Below are positions 49,038 to 59,286 of a DNA stretch of 64,000 bases, in pieces. Origin of the DNA: Shinisaurus crocodilurus (Eukaryota; Chordata; Lepidosauria; Squamata; Shinisauridae); NCBI GenBank assembly GCA_021292165.1, contig CM037880.1, positions 25,384,051-25,448,050 of the forward strand. The letters are read 5' to 3'. A program made the position numbers and the translations under genes. Position 1 is the stretch's first letter. Each line of letters opens with the position of its first letter. Below the pieces are notes generated by a model. It worked only from the letters and a program-made list of their open reading frames with translations. It was not told where the DNA came from and made no database searches.

Positions 49038-49285
49038 GAGCCAGTGTAGCGTAGTGGTGAGAGTGTTGGACTGGGACTCGGGAGATCCGGGTTCTAGTCC
49101 CCACTCAGGCCATGAAACTCACTGGGTGACTTTGGGCCAGTCACTGACTCTCAGCCTAACCTACCTCACAGGGTTGTTGTGAGGATAAAATGGAGAGGAG
49201 GAGGAGGATTATATAAGCTGCCTTGGGTTCCTTGCAGGAAAAAGGCGGGGTATAAATATAATAAATAAATAAATAAATAAATAAA
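49038..49285 (+). mobile_element. Sauria-type tRNA SINE
   Basis: The head has GTAGTGGTGAGAGTGTTGGA and the B-box-like GGGTTCTAGTCCCC. The tail is GGCGGGGTATAAATATAATA, then AAATAAAT. It is well preserved. Confidence 0.92.
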
Positions 49286-49445
49286 GTCCCTTTGGATTCT
49301 GGCCTATACATCCACAGTTCCAAAGAATATAGTGAATATCCTTAGTTGCTTGGGATACCACAACTCCACAAGTGTGGGTTACTCCCCACCCCAATTTATT
49401 TATTTAAGCTGCTCCAATACCAACCTTATTTCATAAGCTATAGGG

Positions 49446-49598
49446 AAAGGCTGTAGCTCAGTCTCAGCTTCCATCTCTGGCATCTCCATGTAGGGCTGGC
49501 AAAGGCCCCTGTCTGAAAACCTTGAGAACTGCTGCCAAACAGGGTAGACAATATTGAGCTGGATAGACCAATAGTCTGACTCTGTATAAAGCCATTTT
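49446..49598 (+). mobile_element. tRNA-derived SINE, deleted head
   Basis: It begins AGGCTGTAGCTCAGTCTCAG, lacking the middle of the tRNA-like head, and continues with the family body to GACTCTGTATAAAGCCATTT. Confidence 0.8.
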
Positions 49599-50012
49599 AT
49601 AACAAAAAACAAAAACCTGGCAACTTTAGGAAAGGAACTAGTTTATAATGCAAGCCCAGGTGTATTTTCAATACATCTGGATTAAAATGGAAGCATTGAA
49701 ATGGTGTTTTAAGAAAGCTTGATATTAACTGATACCTTGTTTCTTTGTCCCATGCTTAAATCAACAAATGGTACATGTTGTTTAACAGCGATCTGCTGAG
49801 AGTGTAAAGGGACTGATATTAGGTGGAGGGGCAAATATATCATTTTAAGCTTCCTAGCTCATGTGCTTAACTCAAATCCAGTCCCTTCTCAAGTGTCAGG
49901 ATTAAGTAGCTGAAATAAAGATTTTCCTGTGATTCTTGCAGAGAAGCAGCACACATGAAAATTCCAGAATACAGCCATCTGGTGGTCATTTCATGTAACA
50001 CCTAAATAATCT

Positions 50013-50178
50013 CATAGATTTCATAGATCATAGAGTTGGAAGGAGCCTACAAGGCTATTGAGTCCAACACCCTGCTCAATGCAGGAAACTAGAGGAGGGG
50101 TCTCCCATCCAAGTAATAACCAGGCTTGACCCTGCTTAGCTTTCCATGCTCAGACAAGCTGAGCCAGCATAAGCCATC
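50013..50178 (-). mobile_element. 5S rRNA-derived SINE, copy 2
   Basis: On the minus strand it reads AAAGCTAAGCAGGGTCAAGC, then CCTGGTTATTACTTGGATGG and GAGACC, a near match to the 5S rRNA internal promoter. The tail has GTTGGACTCAATAGCCTTG and ends TCTATGAAATCTATGAG. It is longer than copy 7251-7425. Confidence 0.87.
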
Positions 50179-50279
50179 TCTTGAAGTTATTGATTTTTTT
50201 TTAACATCAAAAGGAGGCCGAGGCCCATCAGTGCCATTTTGCCACAAGCAGGTTATCACTGAATCTTAGAAGTTAGACT

Positions 50280-50526
50280 TATTTTATTTATTATTTATTA
50301 CATTTATAACTCACCTTTTTCCCGCTTGCAAGGAACCCAAGTTGGCTTACATAATAATAATCCTCCTCTCCATCTTATCCTCACAACAACCCGGTGAGGT
50401 AGGCTAGACTGAGAGACAGTGACTGGCCCAAAGTTACCCAGTGAGTTTCATGGCCAAGTGGGGACTAGAACCCAGATCTCCCGAGTCCCAGTCCAGCACT
50501 CTCACCACTACACCACACTGGCGCTC
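50280..50526 (-). mobile_element. Sauria-type tRNA SINE
   Basis: This is the inverted copy: the tail TTTATTATTTATTACATTTA lies at the low-coordinate end and the tRNA-like head ends at GAGCGCCAGTGTGGTGTAG (minus strand). It is full length. Confidence 0.9.
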
Positions 50527-52050
50527 ACACACCCCATTATGCACACCATTTTCTTTCACATCTTCTGGAATACAAAGTTTGCCTTTCACAGATTAGTCTA
50601 GATCAGCCTTCTGAAATCCAGTGCCCTCCAGATGTTTTAGACTACAACTCCCAGCATTCCTGACCATTGGCCATGCTGGCAGGGACTGATGGTGGTTGAA
50701 GTCTTGAGAAGGCTGGTCTAGATATTCCCTCAGCATTGGTCTGTGGGTGGAAGCCTTTAAGCTAGTGAGTCAAAAGGCTCTAGCCAGCACTATGCTGCCA
50801 TGTTACTTTACACTGAAGGTTTCTTGCATCCCTTTTGTAAGGAACTTAATCAGCCTGTCAAGACTTGACCCCTATTAAATGGAGGGCAGGGCAAGGCGAA
50901 ACAGGGTTTCGGTGAAGGTAATTGGTAGTCAGCAAGAGCCTCCTAGTTACTCAGACAAATGATCAAACCCAAAGCCTAGTCCACAGCAGGATTCTCCATC
51001 TTCCAGGGTTCAGGACCCATCACAGCTGACAGCACATTCCCTCAAGATAACACCAGAAATGTGTACTGCTGAAGGTCAGCAAGTGCTTCAATGACTGAGA
51101 AGGGAGACATCATGCTGAATCATTGGCAGGCACAAGGCCCTGTGTCCATTTATGTTCCAGAGAGCAGCTTGGTCAACTGTACCATCTTCCCTCAGGCTTC
51201 AAGGATACAGTGGGATTCTTGAACTCTCCAAGGGCTTCTCCCACTGACCCTGACAGCTGATGACCCAGTTCAACAGCAGGCTGGCCTCGCCCATGCACTT
51301 CCCATCCTACTGGACAGTTGCCACCCATCACCCTAGCAAACAAAAGGATCCAATGAGTATGTTGATTAGATTAAAGATGTAAAATTTCTGGAAATTCTGA
51401 AGCCATGGGAGGGGGGGAGAATTGAAATTTTGGGGGGAAATTGAATGATGCAATACTTATTTTTTGTAGCACTCTTTACAAATCTAAAGTCACTTTGCTA
51501 GTTTAGGACAGGGGTGGGCAACTTGCAGGCCAAACATCTGGAGGGCCACAACTCTCATCATCCCTCACCATTGGCTACGCTGGCTAGAGCTGATGGGAAT
51601 TGTAGGCCAAAACAACCAAATCATCCTTAAAGCCAGAAGAAGCAGGAAGAGTTGGAGGCAGAGGAAGACAGTATATGTTGCTGCTGTGAGGAACTGGTTG
51701 GAGTAGAGTTTAGGGAAATCTGGTCTGAACAAAAGGACTATTGAGAGCTTATTTAGCAGGGGAAGACTCTCTTACCTATTAATAATGTTAACAAAGCATT
51801 TTTAATTTAAGACTCTTTAAGCAATCTCAACCTATTATTTGAAGAGTGACATTTTATTCCCTTTTGTAAAAGAAAATCCCCTTAAAAACATCTTAAATTT
51901 TATTCATTTTGAAAGGTTGTCTCTAGCGGTGGTGTGAATCTTATGCCTATGCCATAGAAACCAGGCTACTGAGTTTCTTTTAAGGATATAAGGTTTATTT
52001 TGGTGGCACTAATTAAAGGTTTTATAGCTGAGGCAGCATTCTCTAACAGT

Positions 52051-52158
52051 GAATTTGGAAACGTCATTAAAGACTGTGGCAATGAATTTGAAAGACTGCT
52101 CAAATTTGGGAACTTCATTAAAGACTGTGGCAATGAGTTCCAAAGACTGCTCAAAGAA
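52051..52158. repeat. Two-copy tandem duplication, 51-bp period
   Basis: The block ATTAAAGACTGTGGCAATGA occurs at 52066 and 52117 with about 80-90% identity between units. The period is a multiple of three, so a 73-codon plus-strand frame (52000-52221) and a minus-strand frame both stay open across it. The plus frame shows two copies of an IKDCGNEF block. I do not recognise a host protein. Confidence 0.75.
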
Positions 52159-54460
52159 GTTGTTGTTTTAAAAGAAGAAACAGGTGGGATAACCCAGATG
52201 TTATTCCATCACATGTGGTAGCAATGGCAGAATAACTTTGTGTTTCTCTCACATGTGGGTTTTAAAACTACATTCATTGACGGCTACAGCATCTAACCAG
52301 AACAAGCCCAGAAACAGAAGAAAACCCAAACAGTCAAGAATGAAAACTTTCTTCACTGTTGTGGTATGGTGATTCTGGTCACATGTTGGGAAACTGAGTA
52401 GAATTTGGAGCATCCCTAAATGTCTATAACCATTGGACATGCTGGCTACAGCTGACGGGAGGTGAAGACCAAAACATCGGGAGGGCCCGAGGCTGGGGAA
52501 AGCAGCATTCAGTCAATATTTTATAATAAGGAATGGAAGAAATAACTATGCTGGGAACTTTACAATTTTTTAAAAAACAACAATAACAAGCAACCCCCCC
52601 CCCCCCGCGGCTTCAAAAATTCCTGAAATTTTACATCTTCCTATAAAAGTCTTCCTATTACATAATTTTAATAAATCATTTTGGGGGAGTAAAGACTGGG
52701 TAGCAATATATGAACACCTTGTCTTAAATATTATAACATTGTAAAAGAAAATACTTCATAATCCAAAGTGGTTAAACTTTTTTCAGTCTCAGGCACTGGC
52801 GCCCGATTTCGAAGGCTGCCTTCCAAGTATCGGACTTGGATGACGCAGCCACACAGAGGCCCAGATAAAGCATACAAATTGTGGCACTCCCTTCCCCTGG
52901 AGGGGAATCATAAAGACCCTCTCCATTTTGTTTTAATTTGATTTTAGGGGATATTTTAATCAATTGTTACCTGCCCAAACCTTCAGAAGATGGGTGACGC
53001 TTCCAAATATTAGAAGTGCTTTCCAAATAGCATAATGTGAATATAATGTTTGCATATAAATTGTTTTATTCATATGCATTTCAAACCTACTTCTTGGATG
53101 CAAAACTAGACTCAAGATCCCGGAAAAGCTGCCAGTTCTATCAGGTAATGCAAACCTTATGATATATCTATGATGTTAAGAATGCACCAGAGAGCAAAGC
53201 ATGTTTACACAATGTTCATGATATAGGCAGGGCTTGACAAAATATCCACATTATATTTTTCCCCTCAGCAGGACACTTGGCCTGCAGTAGGATCTAGATT
53301 CTAGATTGTTCCCCAGCAGAATCACTGGTTCTGCAGAGAAATAGGGCACATGAGGATTGTGTGCCCTGTTTCCTTGCAGAATTGTGCTCCCCCAGCTGTT
53401 TGGCAGCTGGGGGGGGCAATTCTGCTGGGAAACATGGTAATCTGCATTGGTGAGCAGCAAAATTGCTAGGGATACAGCCACGTGTTCACTTCCAGCAGTG
53501 GCCGCAGCAGAAGAAGGATGCGCCCCTTAGAGGGCTCGAGGGGCAATGCAGCCCCCTCAACCCTCCAAAATTACCCACCCCTGGTCTAGAATATGCAACT
53601 AACAGCATAGGCTTTACTGGATGAGAGAAGGTACAATGACTGTGCACACAGCAACAAAGCACAGAGTTTCATGGGCTTCAGCCAGACGTCTGTGCAAGAT
53701 ACCCAGAAACGTCAACTGTGTGTATCATTCCTACCATACAAGGAAAGAGTCAGCAAGCTTGATTAACAGAAAGCAAGGCCATATAGGGGAAGCTGTCACA
53801 AGGGGGAGATAAAATCTGCACCCACGAAAACGGCTGGTGGTAGGGAAGTTGAAGCACACCCATGCAGAGGGCCCCCAACGGGGAGACATCCAACACTTTG
53901 TAAACGAGGGTCCTAAGTGAAGCAGGTCTTGCCCAAAGCAGGACAAAGTGAAGTGGGCCCCCTTCTGAAGTGGGCTACAAAGTGAATTTTGTTTTCTGTG
54001 CAACCCCTAACAATTGGTGCATGATGGGGGAGGGAAGGAAGCCATAGAAGTACAGCATTTTCCAGCATATCACCCTATGAATGTGAATGAGTGCCCACTA
54101 ACTGAGAAATAATCCCTGTCTGACTGCACCCATTCAAAGGGAGAGGTAGGTCACTGAGGTCTCCTTGTAATACAAACTATGTATGTTGAAACCAAGATCA
54201 GCTGGAGAACATGAAGAAGTCAAAATACATGAAACTGCACTTGGAATATGCTCAAACTCTACCAACAGGCGGACACAACAGTCTGACTAGAACTACCTCT
54301 ATGCAAGCCGCATTGAAAACAAACACATTTATTTCACTCAGTTTCGCACAGAATAATGTATAAAACCAGGTTTTAAAAATATTTTCATTTTTGTGGTTCT
54401 CTGAGACTTGCATTTTCAATGCCCGCATTTCAACATCTCAGTGAGTGAGAAAATTTTTAA

Positions 54461-54823
54461 ATTCTGGCTTACCATGAATGAGCAAGTGTGCTGGTGCACG
54501 CTCCTTGATCACTCCCTCTTGGCTCTGCCGCCAGTGGTGTGGCTAAACAAGCCAGGGACTCCCTGCCCGCTTTTAGTGTGACATCTAAACTGGGAATTCT
54601 GGCTTGTTCCTCTCTGAACAAGCCAGAATCATAAGCCAAGAAAAATGTGGCTAATGATCCTGGCTTGTTCTGAGAGGAACAAGCCAGAGTTCTTGGTTTG
54701 GAAGTCATGCTAAGCAAACCATGGAGGAAGAGTCCCTGGCTTGTTTAGCCATTCCATTCCTCATGGCAGGAGCGATTGAGGAGCATGCACCAGTGCACTT
54801 GCTCATTCATGGTAAGCCAGAAT
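54461..54823. mobile_element. Large inverted-repeat (fold-back) element
   Basis: The ends ATTCTGGCTTACCATGAATG and its complement (54804-54823) match. They are followed by AGCAAGTG.GCTGGTGCA.GC blocks, and the inner part carries 'GAACAAGCCAGAATC'/'GATCCTGGCTTGTTC'. There is no transposase frame. Confidence 0.75.
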
Positions 54824-55269
54824 TTATAAAAATCCAGGCTTACTGTGACATCCAAACACAACCAATGTTTCTGTTATTGTCAGGCACAGAAATGATTTCC
54901 GTATAAATCACAGAAAAGCAAAGATGCTCCAAATAATGTTTGGAACTCATCCAGCAGCCATTTATTGGTTCCCATCAGTAAAGATTTCACTTAAAGAGGC
55001 TATTTGCCCCAAGTTGTGAAAAGCCTACCTATGCTACTCTCAGCATGTACAGTAGTCATATGAACATAACAACCCTGCTAGGGCAGGCTGAAGGTCCATC
55101 TCCTTCACCATTATGTTCTACAATGGCCAAACGAACGCTACCTAGAAGCCCACAACCAGGATATGAAAACATGAGCCCTTCCATGATTTTGCTCCCCATA
55201 AATCGGGGGTGAGGAACCCGTGGCTCTCCAGCTGTTGTTGGACTCCAACTCCCATTAGGCCCAGCCAGT

Positions 55270-55282
55270 GTGGCCAATGTTC
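55270..55282. repeat. Left 13-bp target-site duplication of the LINE
   Basis: GTGGCCAATGTTC occurs here and at 59217-59229, exactly flanking the inserted LINE. Confidence 0.93.
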
Positions 55283-58200
55283 CCCTCACCGGATCATCAC
55301 CTTGAAGTGGTGAGTGGGCTTGCGTGTTCCGATGAATCCTGTGAGCAATGCCGTCGGGAGCTATGTACTCCCAGTAGGGTCACCCATGGCGGTAAGGTCC
55401 GGGGAGAGGAACCAGACAAAGAACGATCCAAAACATAAAGTCCTCAACGGCAGAACAGGCGGAAGATAATTAAACCTAAATTACAACGGCTGTGAAGGCG
55501 GATGAAGGCTGCAGCAGAGAATGGTTTTCCAATCGTCAGGGTAACCGTGCCATTGGATCTCTGCCGTACTCTGGCAAGTTTGTGTGGTGATTCGTTGTGC
55601 ACCGATCTCCCCACATAAAACAGTTTCACGCACAGGCGTCTTCCAACCCAACCCATCCAACCCAACCCAACCCAACCCAAACAAACAAACAAACAAAAAA
55701 AGTCCCATGGCGACTGGCGAATGGCAACGGGGGCAGGACTGTGAATCTGGAAGCCCCTAGTCATGGACCAGCACATGGGCGGTGGATGCAGACTCAGTCG
55801 CCCTGTTCAAGGAACGAGGTAGTCGAGCAGCTCGGCAGCTGTATCCATGACTGAGCAGCCCTATTTAGGATCCACTCTGCTCACCCCGTATGGGGAGGGG
55901 GCTAGAAAAGGTGCCCTAAACATAGTCCTCTTTCTCCCCTGACTGGATTACCGTGTCCAGTGGGGTCACCATTTTAGCGGTCGAAAAAGACATTTGAATT
56001 TTGGAACATGGAATATACGGACATTGCTGGATAACATAGATAGTGAACGCCCTGAGCGTAGGACTGCTATTATTGCAAGGGAGCTGAGATGGTTTAAAAT
56101 TGACATAGCAGCACTTCAAGAAACTCGAAGGGCAGGAGAGGGACAGCTGAAAGAAGAAAAAGGAGGTTATACCTTCTTCTGGAAAGGACTACCTGAGCAG
56201 GACCGACGAATACATGGTGTAGGCTTTGCCATCAAAAATGAACTAGTGAACTCTCCTCGATTAAAGCTCGCCAATAACCAACAGGTAACTATTTTGAGCG
56301 CTTATGCACCAACATTAGATGCTGATGATGACATCAAGGAAAGTTTTTACAGCCAGTTGGACACTCTCCTGTCAGAGATACCTAAGGAGGATAAAATTAT
56401 CCTCCTGGGCGATTTTAATGCAAGAGTCGGGCGTGACTTTGATTTATGGCCAGAAACTATTGGAAAAGACGGAGTTGGTAATAGCAACCCGAACGGACTC
56501 TTACTTTTGTCTATATGTGCAGAGCATAATCTCACTATCACAAACACGCTCTTTCGACAAAAGAATAAGTTTAAAACATCATGGCAGCACCCACGGTCAA
56601 AGCACTGGCATCTTCTGGATTATGTAATTGTCCGTGTTAGAGATCGCCGCGATGTACTTCTTACTAGGGCCATGGTGAGTGCCGACGACTGCTGGACAGA
56701 CCACCGACTAATCCGGTCCACAATGGTTATCAACATTGCTCCCCAACGTAGGCTTCAAGGAAGGAAACCAACGCGTAAAATGAACATCCAAGTCCTTCAA
56801 GATCCTATTAAGCAAACTCGTCTTCAATCACTTCTTAAGGAACATCTACCTACGGAACCTCCTGACAACATTGAGGACCATTGGTCTAAGCTGAAAACCT
56901 CCATTACTGCAGCCTGTGAACAAACTATTGGATATGAAACTAAGAAACATCAGGATTGGTTTGATGAAAATGACAATGAGATTAAATATATAATTGACCA
57001 AAAAAGGAAAGCCTTCCAAATATGGCAAAATGATATTAACTGCGCTGCCAAGAAAAAAACCTACGCTAGCGCAAAGGCTGAGGTCCAAAGAAGAACAAGA
57101 GAACTTAAGAACGCTTGGTGGAAAAAGAAAGCTGAAGAAATTCAACAACTTGCAGAATCTCATGATGCACGGGGCTTTTTTAAGGCCACAAGGGCCATTT
57201 ATGGACCAAAAACCTATGGTACAAACCCTTTACAATCAAAAGATGGCACCAAACTCTTAAAAGACAAAGAGTCTATTGCACTGCGTTGGAAAGAGCATTA
57301 TTATGACCTTTTAAATCGTAAATCTAAGGTGGATAATGAGATTTTTTCGCAAATCCCGCAAAAACAAATTAAAGAGGAACTTGCAATACTCCCCACTTTG
57401 GATGAAGTAAAAAAAGCCATTAATCAAATGAAGAACAACAAAGCTAGTGGACCAGATGGGATTCCTGCTGAAATCTTTAAAGAAGGGGGCCCCGAACTTG
57501 TACAACATCTTCATAAACTCATCGAAAAAATCTGGATAAGAGAAGAGATCCCAGAAGACTTCAGGGATGCCATAATTATCACCCTCTTTAAGAAGGGTGA
57601 TAGAACAGACTGTGGAAACTATCGGGGCATTTCTCTCTTAGCAACCGCTGGTAAAATATTTGCTAGGATTCTCGCAAACCGTCTTCTATCTATTTCAGAA
57701 GAGATCCTCCCTGAAACTCAATATGGTTTCCGCCCCTCTAGAGGGACAGTAGACATGATTTTTACTGCACGTCAGCTCCAAGAAAAATGCCGGGAGCAAA
57801 ATCAACCCCTTTATATGGCATTTATCGATTTGGCTAAGGCCTTTGATACTGTAGACCGTACAGCTCTCTGGACTATCCTTATGAAAATTGGATGCCCCAA
57901 TAAATTTGTGAATATCTTGCGACTTCTCCATGACAACATGACGGCAACGGTTTTGGACAACAACGGCTCTCATGGTGCTCCATTTAAAGTGGGATCAGGT
58001 GTTAAACAGGGATGTGTTATCGCCCCAACATTATTTGCCATTTTCATCGCCATGGTTTTACATCTTGTCAAGGGGAAACTTCCCACCGGTGTGGGAATTA
58101 TATATCGAACAGATGGAAAGCTTTTTAATCTCAGCAGGCTGAAAGCAAAAAGTAAGGTAATTACAACCTCCGTCGTGGAACTTCAGTATGCTGATGATAA

Positions 58201-59216
58201 TGTGGTCTCCGCACATTCAGAGGATGATCTCCAAACTATCCTAAATGCTTTTGCGGAAGCATACGAAAAACTTGGTCTCTCACTTAATATCAAAAAAACC
58301 AAAGTGCTTCATCAGCAAGTGCAAGCCAATCCTTTGGTGATGCCATCTATCCAGCTTGGCGGGACAATACTGGAAAATGTCGATCATTTTCTCTATCTTG
58401 GCAGCTATCTTTCTGTTACAGCTAACATCGACAGTGAAATCCTGCATCGTCTGAGCTCCGCAAGTGCCGCATTTTCTCGAATGAAACATAGAGTGTTCGA
58501 GGATCGGGATATTTGTAAGAAGACCAAAACACTGGTTTATGAAGCCATTGTATTACCAACTTTATTGTATGCCTGCGAAACATGGACTATCTATAAACGT
58601 CACTTCCACCTCCTTGAAAGGTTTCATCAACGTTGCCTCCGGAAAATCCTGCAAATTACTTGGGAAGATAGGCGAACAAATGTCAGTGTACTGGAAGAAG
58701 CAAAGACTACTAGCATTGAAAAAATGATCCTTCAACGCCAACTTCAGTGGACCGGTCATGTTGTTCGAATGCCTGACTGCCGTCTCCCAAAGCAGTTACT
58801 TTACTCCCAACTCAAGGATGGAAAGCGGAATATCGGTGGTCAATATAAGAGGTTTAAAGATGTTCATAAGGCTAATCTAAAAAAATGCAATATAAACATC
58901 GAAAACTGGGAAGCCCTGGCCCATGAACGATCTAAATGGAGGTTGGCCTTTCACAAAGGTTCCATGGACTTTGAAGAAGCCCGAGTGCAAGGTGAAAGGG
59001 AGAAACGTGCTAAGCGAAAAGCACGTCAAATGAATCCTTTACAGGACCATCTTCTATCTGGTAACCTGTGTCCTCACTGTGGGAAGCTGTGTGGATCTAG
59101 AATTGGCCTCCACAGTCACTTACGGACCCATCGCTAGAGTCTACACAATCTTATTTAGAATTTCCTCCTTTTATCCCGGAAGACAATCTTACTCGGTCAC
59201 GAGTGATCGCCTGATG
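55283..59216 (+). mobile_element. Near full-length non-LTR retrotransposon, single ORF, no poly(A)
   Basis: The element is 3934 bp, inserted into an older hAT-type MITE with a 13-bp duplication. The 5' 710 bases are non-coding, with a (CCCAA)n/(ACAA)n tract at 55650-55700 and no clear ORF1. The long frame (55994-59137) follows, and the 3' UTR is only about 80 bases, ending GATCGCCTGATG without an A tail. Many CpG sites are retained, suggesting a young insertion. The architecture (one ORF with apurinic endonuclease, RT and a C-terminal finger) places it among APE-type LINEs. I do not assign a clade. Confidence 0.93.
55994..59137 (+). CDS. LINE endonuclease / reverse transcriptase ORF
   Basis: The 1047-codon frame has no interruption. 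The endonuclease motifs are N7 in TWNIRT, E43 in ALQETR, D140/N142 in GDFNARVG, and D236/H237 in TDHRL. The reverse transcriptase has KASGPDGIPAEIF, the palm motif with D612 in IDLAKAFD, GVKQGCVIAPTLF, and the catalytic D734/D735 in YADDN. A C2H2 finger (C1026, C1029, H1042, H1046) closes the protein. The first codon here is TTG; the nearest in-frame ATG is at about residue 226, so an ancestral ATG has probably mutated. The enzyme class nicks target DNA and primes reverse transcription there. Confidence 0.94.
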   Translation: MNFGTWNIRTLLDNIDSERPERRTAIIARELRWFKIDIAALQETRRAGEGQLKEEKGGYTFFWKGLPEQDRRIHGVGFAIKNELVNSPRLKLANNQQVTILSAYAPTLDADDDIKESFYSQLDTLLSEIPKEDKIILLGDFNARVGRDFDLWPETIGKDGVGNSNPNGLLLLSICAEHNLTITNTLFRQKNKFKTSWQHPRSKHWHLLDYVIVRVRDRRDVLLTRAMVSADDCWTDHRLIRSTMVINIAPQRRLQGRKPTRKMNIQVLQDPIKQTRLQSLLKEHLPTEPPDNIEDHWSKLKTSITAACEQTIGYETKKHQDWFDENDNEIKYIIDQKRKAFQIWQNDINCAAKKKTYASAKAEVQRRTRELKNAWWKKKAEEIQQLAESHDARGFFKATRAIYGPKTYGTNPLQSKDGTKLLKDKESIALRWKEHYYDLLNRKSKVDNEIFSQIPQKQIKEELAILPTLDEVKKAINQMKNNKASGPDGIPAEIFKEGGPELVQHLHKLIEKIWIREEIPEDFRDAIIITLFKKGDRTDCGNYRGISLLATAGKIFARILANRLLSISEEILPETQYGFRPSRGTVDMIFTARQLQEKCREQNQPLYMAFIDLAKAFDTVDRTALWTILMKIGCPNKFVNILRLLHDNMTATVLDNNGSHGAPFKVGSGVKQGCVIAPTLFAIFIAMVLHLVKGKLPTGVGIIYRTDGKLFNLSRLKAKSKVITTSVVELQYADDNVVSAHSEDDLQTILNAFAEAYEKLGLSLNIKKTKVLHQQVQANPLVMPSIQLGGTILENVDHFLYLGSYLSVTANIDSEILHRLSSASAAFSRMKHRVFEDRDICKKTKTLVYEAIVLPTLLYACETWTIYKRHFHLLERFHQRCLRKILQITWEDRRTNVSVLEEAKTTSIEKMILQRQLQWTGHVVRMPDCRLPKQLLYSQLKDGKRNIGGQYKRFKDVHKANLKKCNINIENWEALAHERSKWRLAFHKGSMDFEEARVQGEREKRAKRKARQMNPLQDHLLSGNLCPHCGKLCGSRIGLHSHLRTHR

Positions 59217-59229
59217 GTGGCCAATGTTC
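59217..59229. repeat. Right 13-bp target-site duplication of the LINE
   Basis: An exact copy of 55270-55282, marking the 3' end of the insertion. Confidence 0.93.
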
Positions 59230-59286
59230 AGTGATGAAGGAAGTTGTAGAACAACATCTGAAGGGTCATGGGTTCCCCAATCCTGC

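Larger units (their letters stand above)
47762..55282. other. Upstream / intergenic region of SVIL
   Basis: No further coding exon was recognised to the right of 47761, but non-coding 5' exons could be missed. The region holds a Sauria SINE (49038-49285), a tRNA SINE (49446-49598), a 5S-type SINE (50013-50178), an inverted Sauria SINE (50280-50526), hAT pieces (50603-50722 and 51506-51615), a short tandem duplication (52051-52158), a C15 run (about 52593-52607), an inverted-end element (54461-54823) and the left part of a split hAT MITE (55205-55282). The stretches 47960-49000 and 52600-54440 hold nothing named. Confidence 0.5.
55205..59286 (+). mobile_element. hAT-type MITE split by the LINE at 55283-59216
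   Basis: Its left part (55205-55282) reads GGGGTGAGGAACCCGTGGCT through GTGGCCAATGTTC. Its right part resumes after 59229 with GAAGTTGTAGAACAACATCT and GGTTCCCC. The LINE interrupts it and duplicates 13 bases of it. Confidence 0.88.

Noticed and set aside
50013..50178. 5S rRNA gene (minus)
   Set aside because: Only the central promoter region resembles 5S rRNA; both ends diverge, and the same chimera occurs at 7251-7425.
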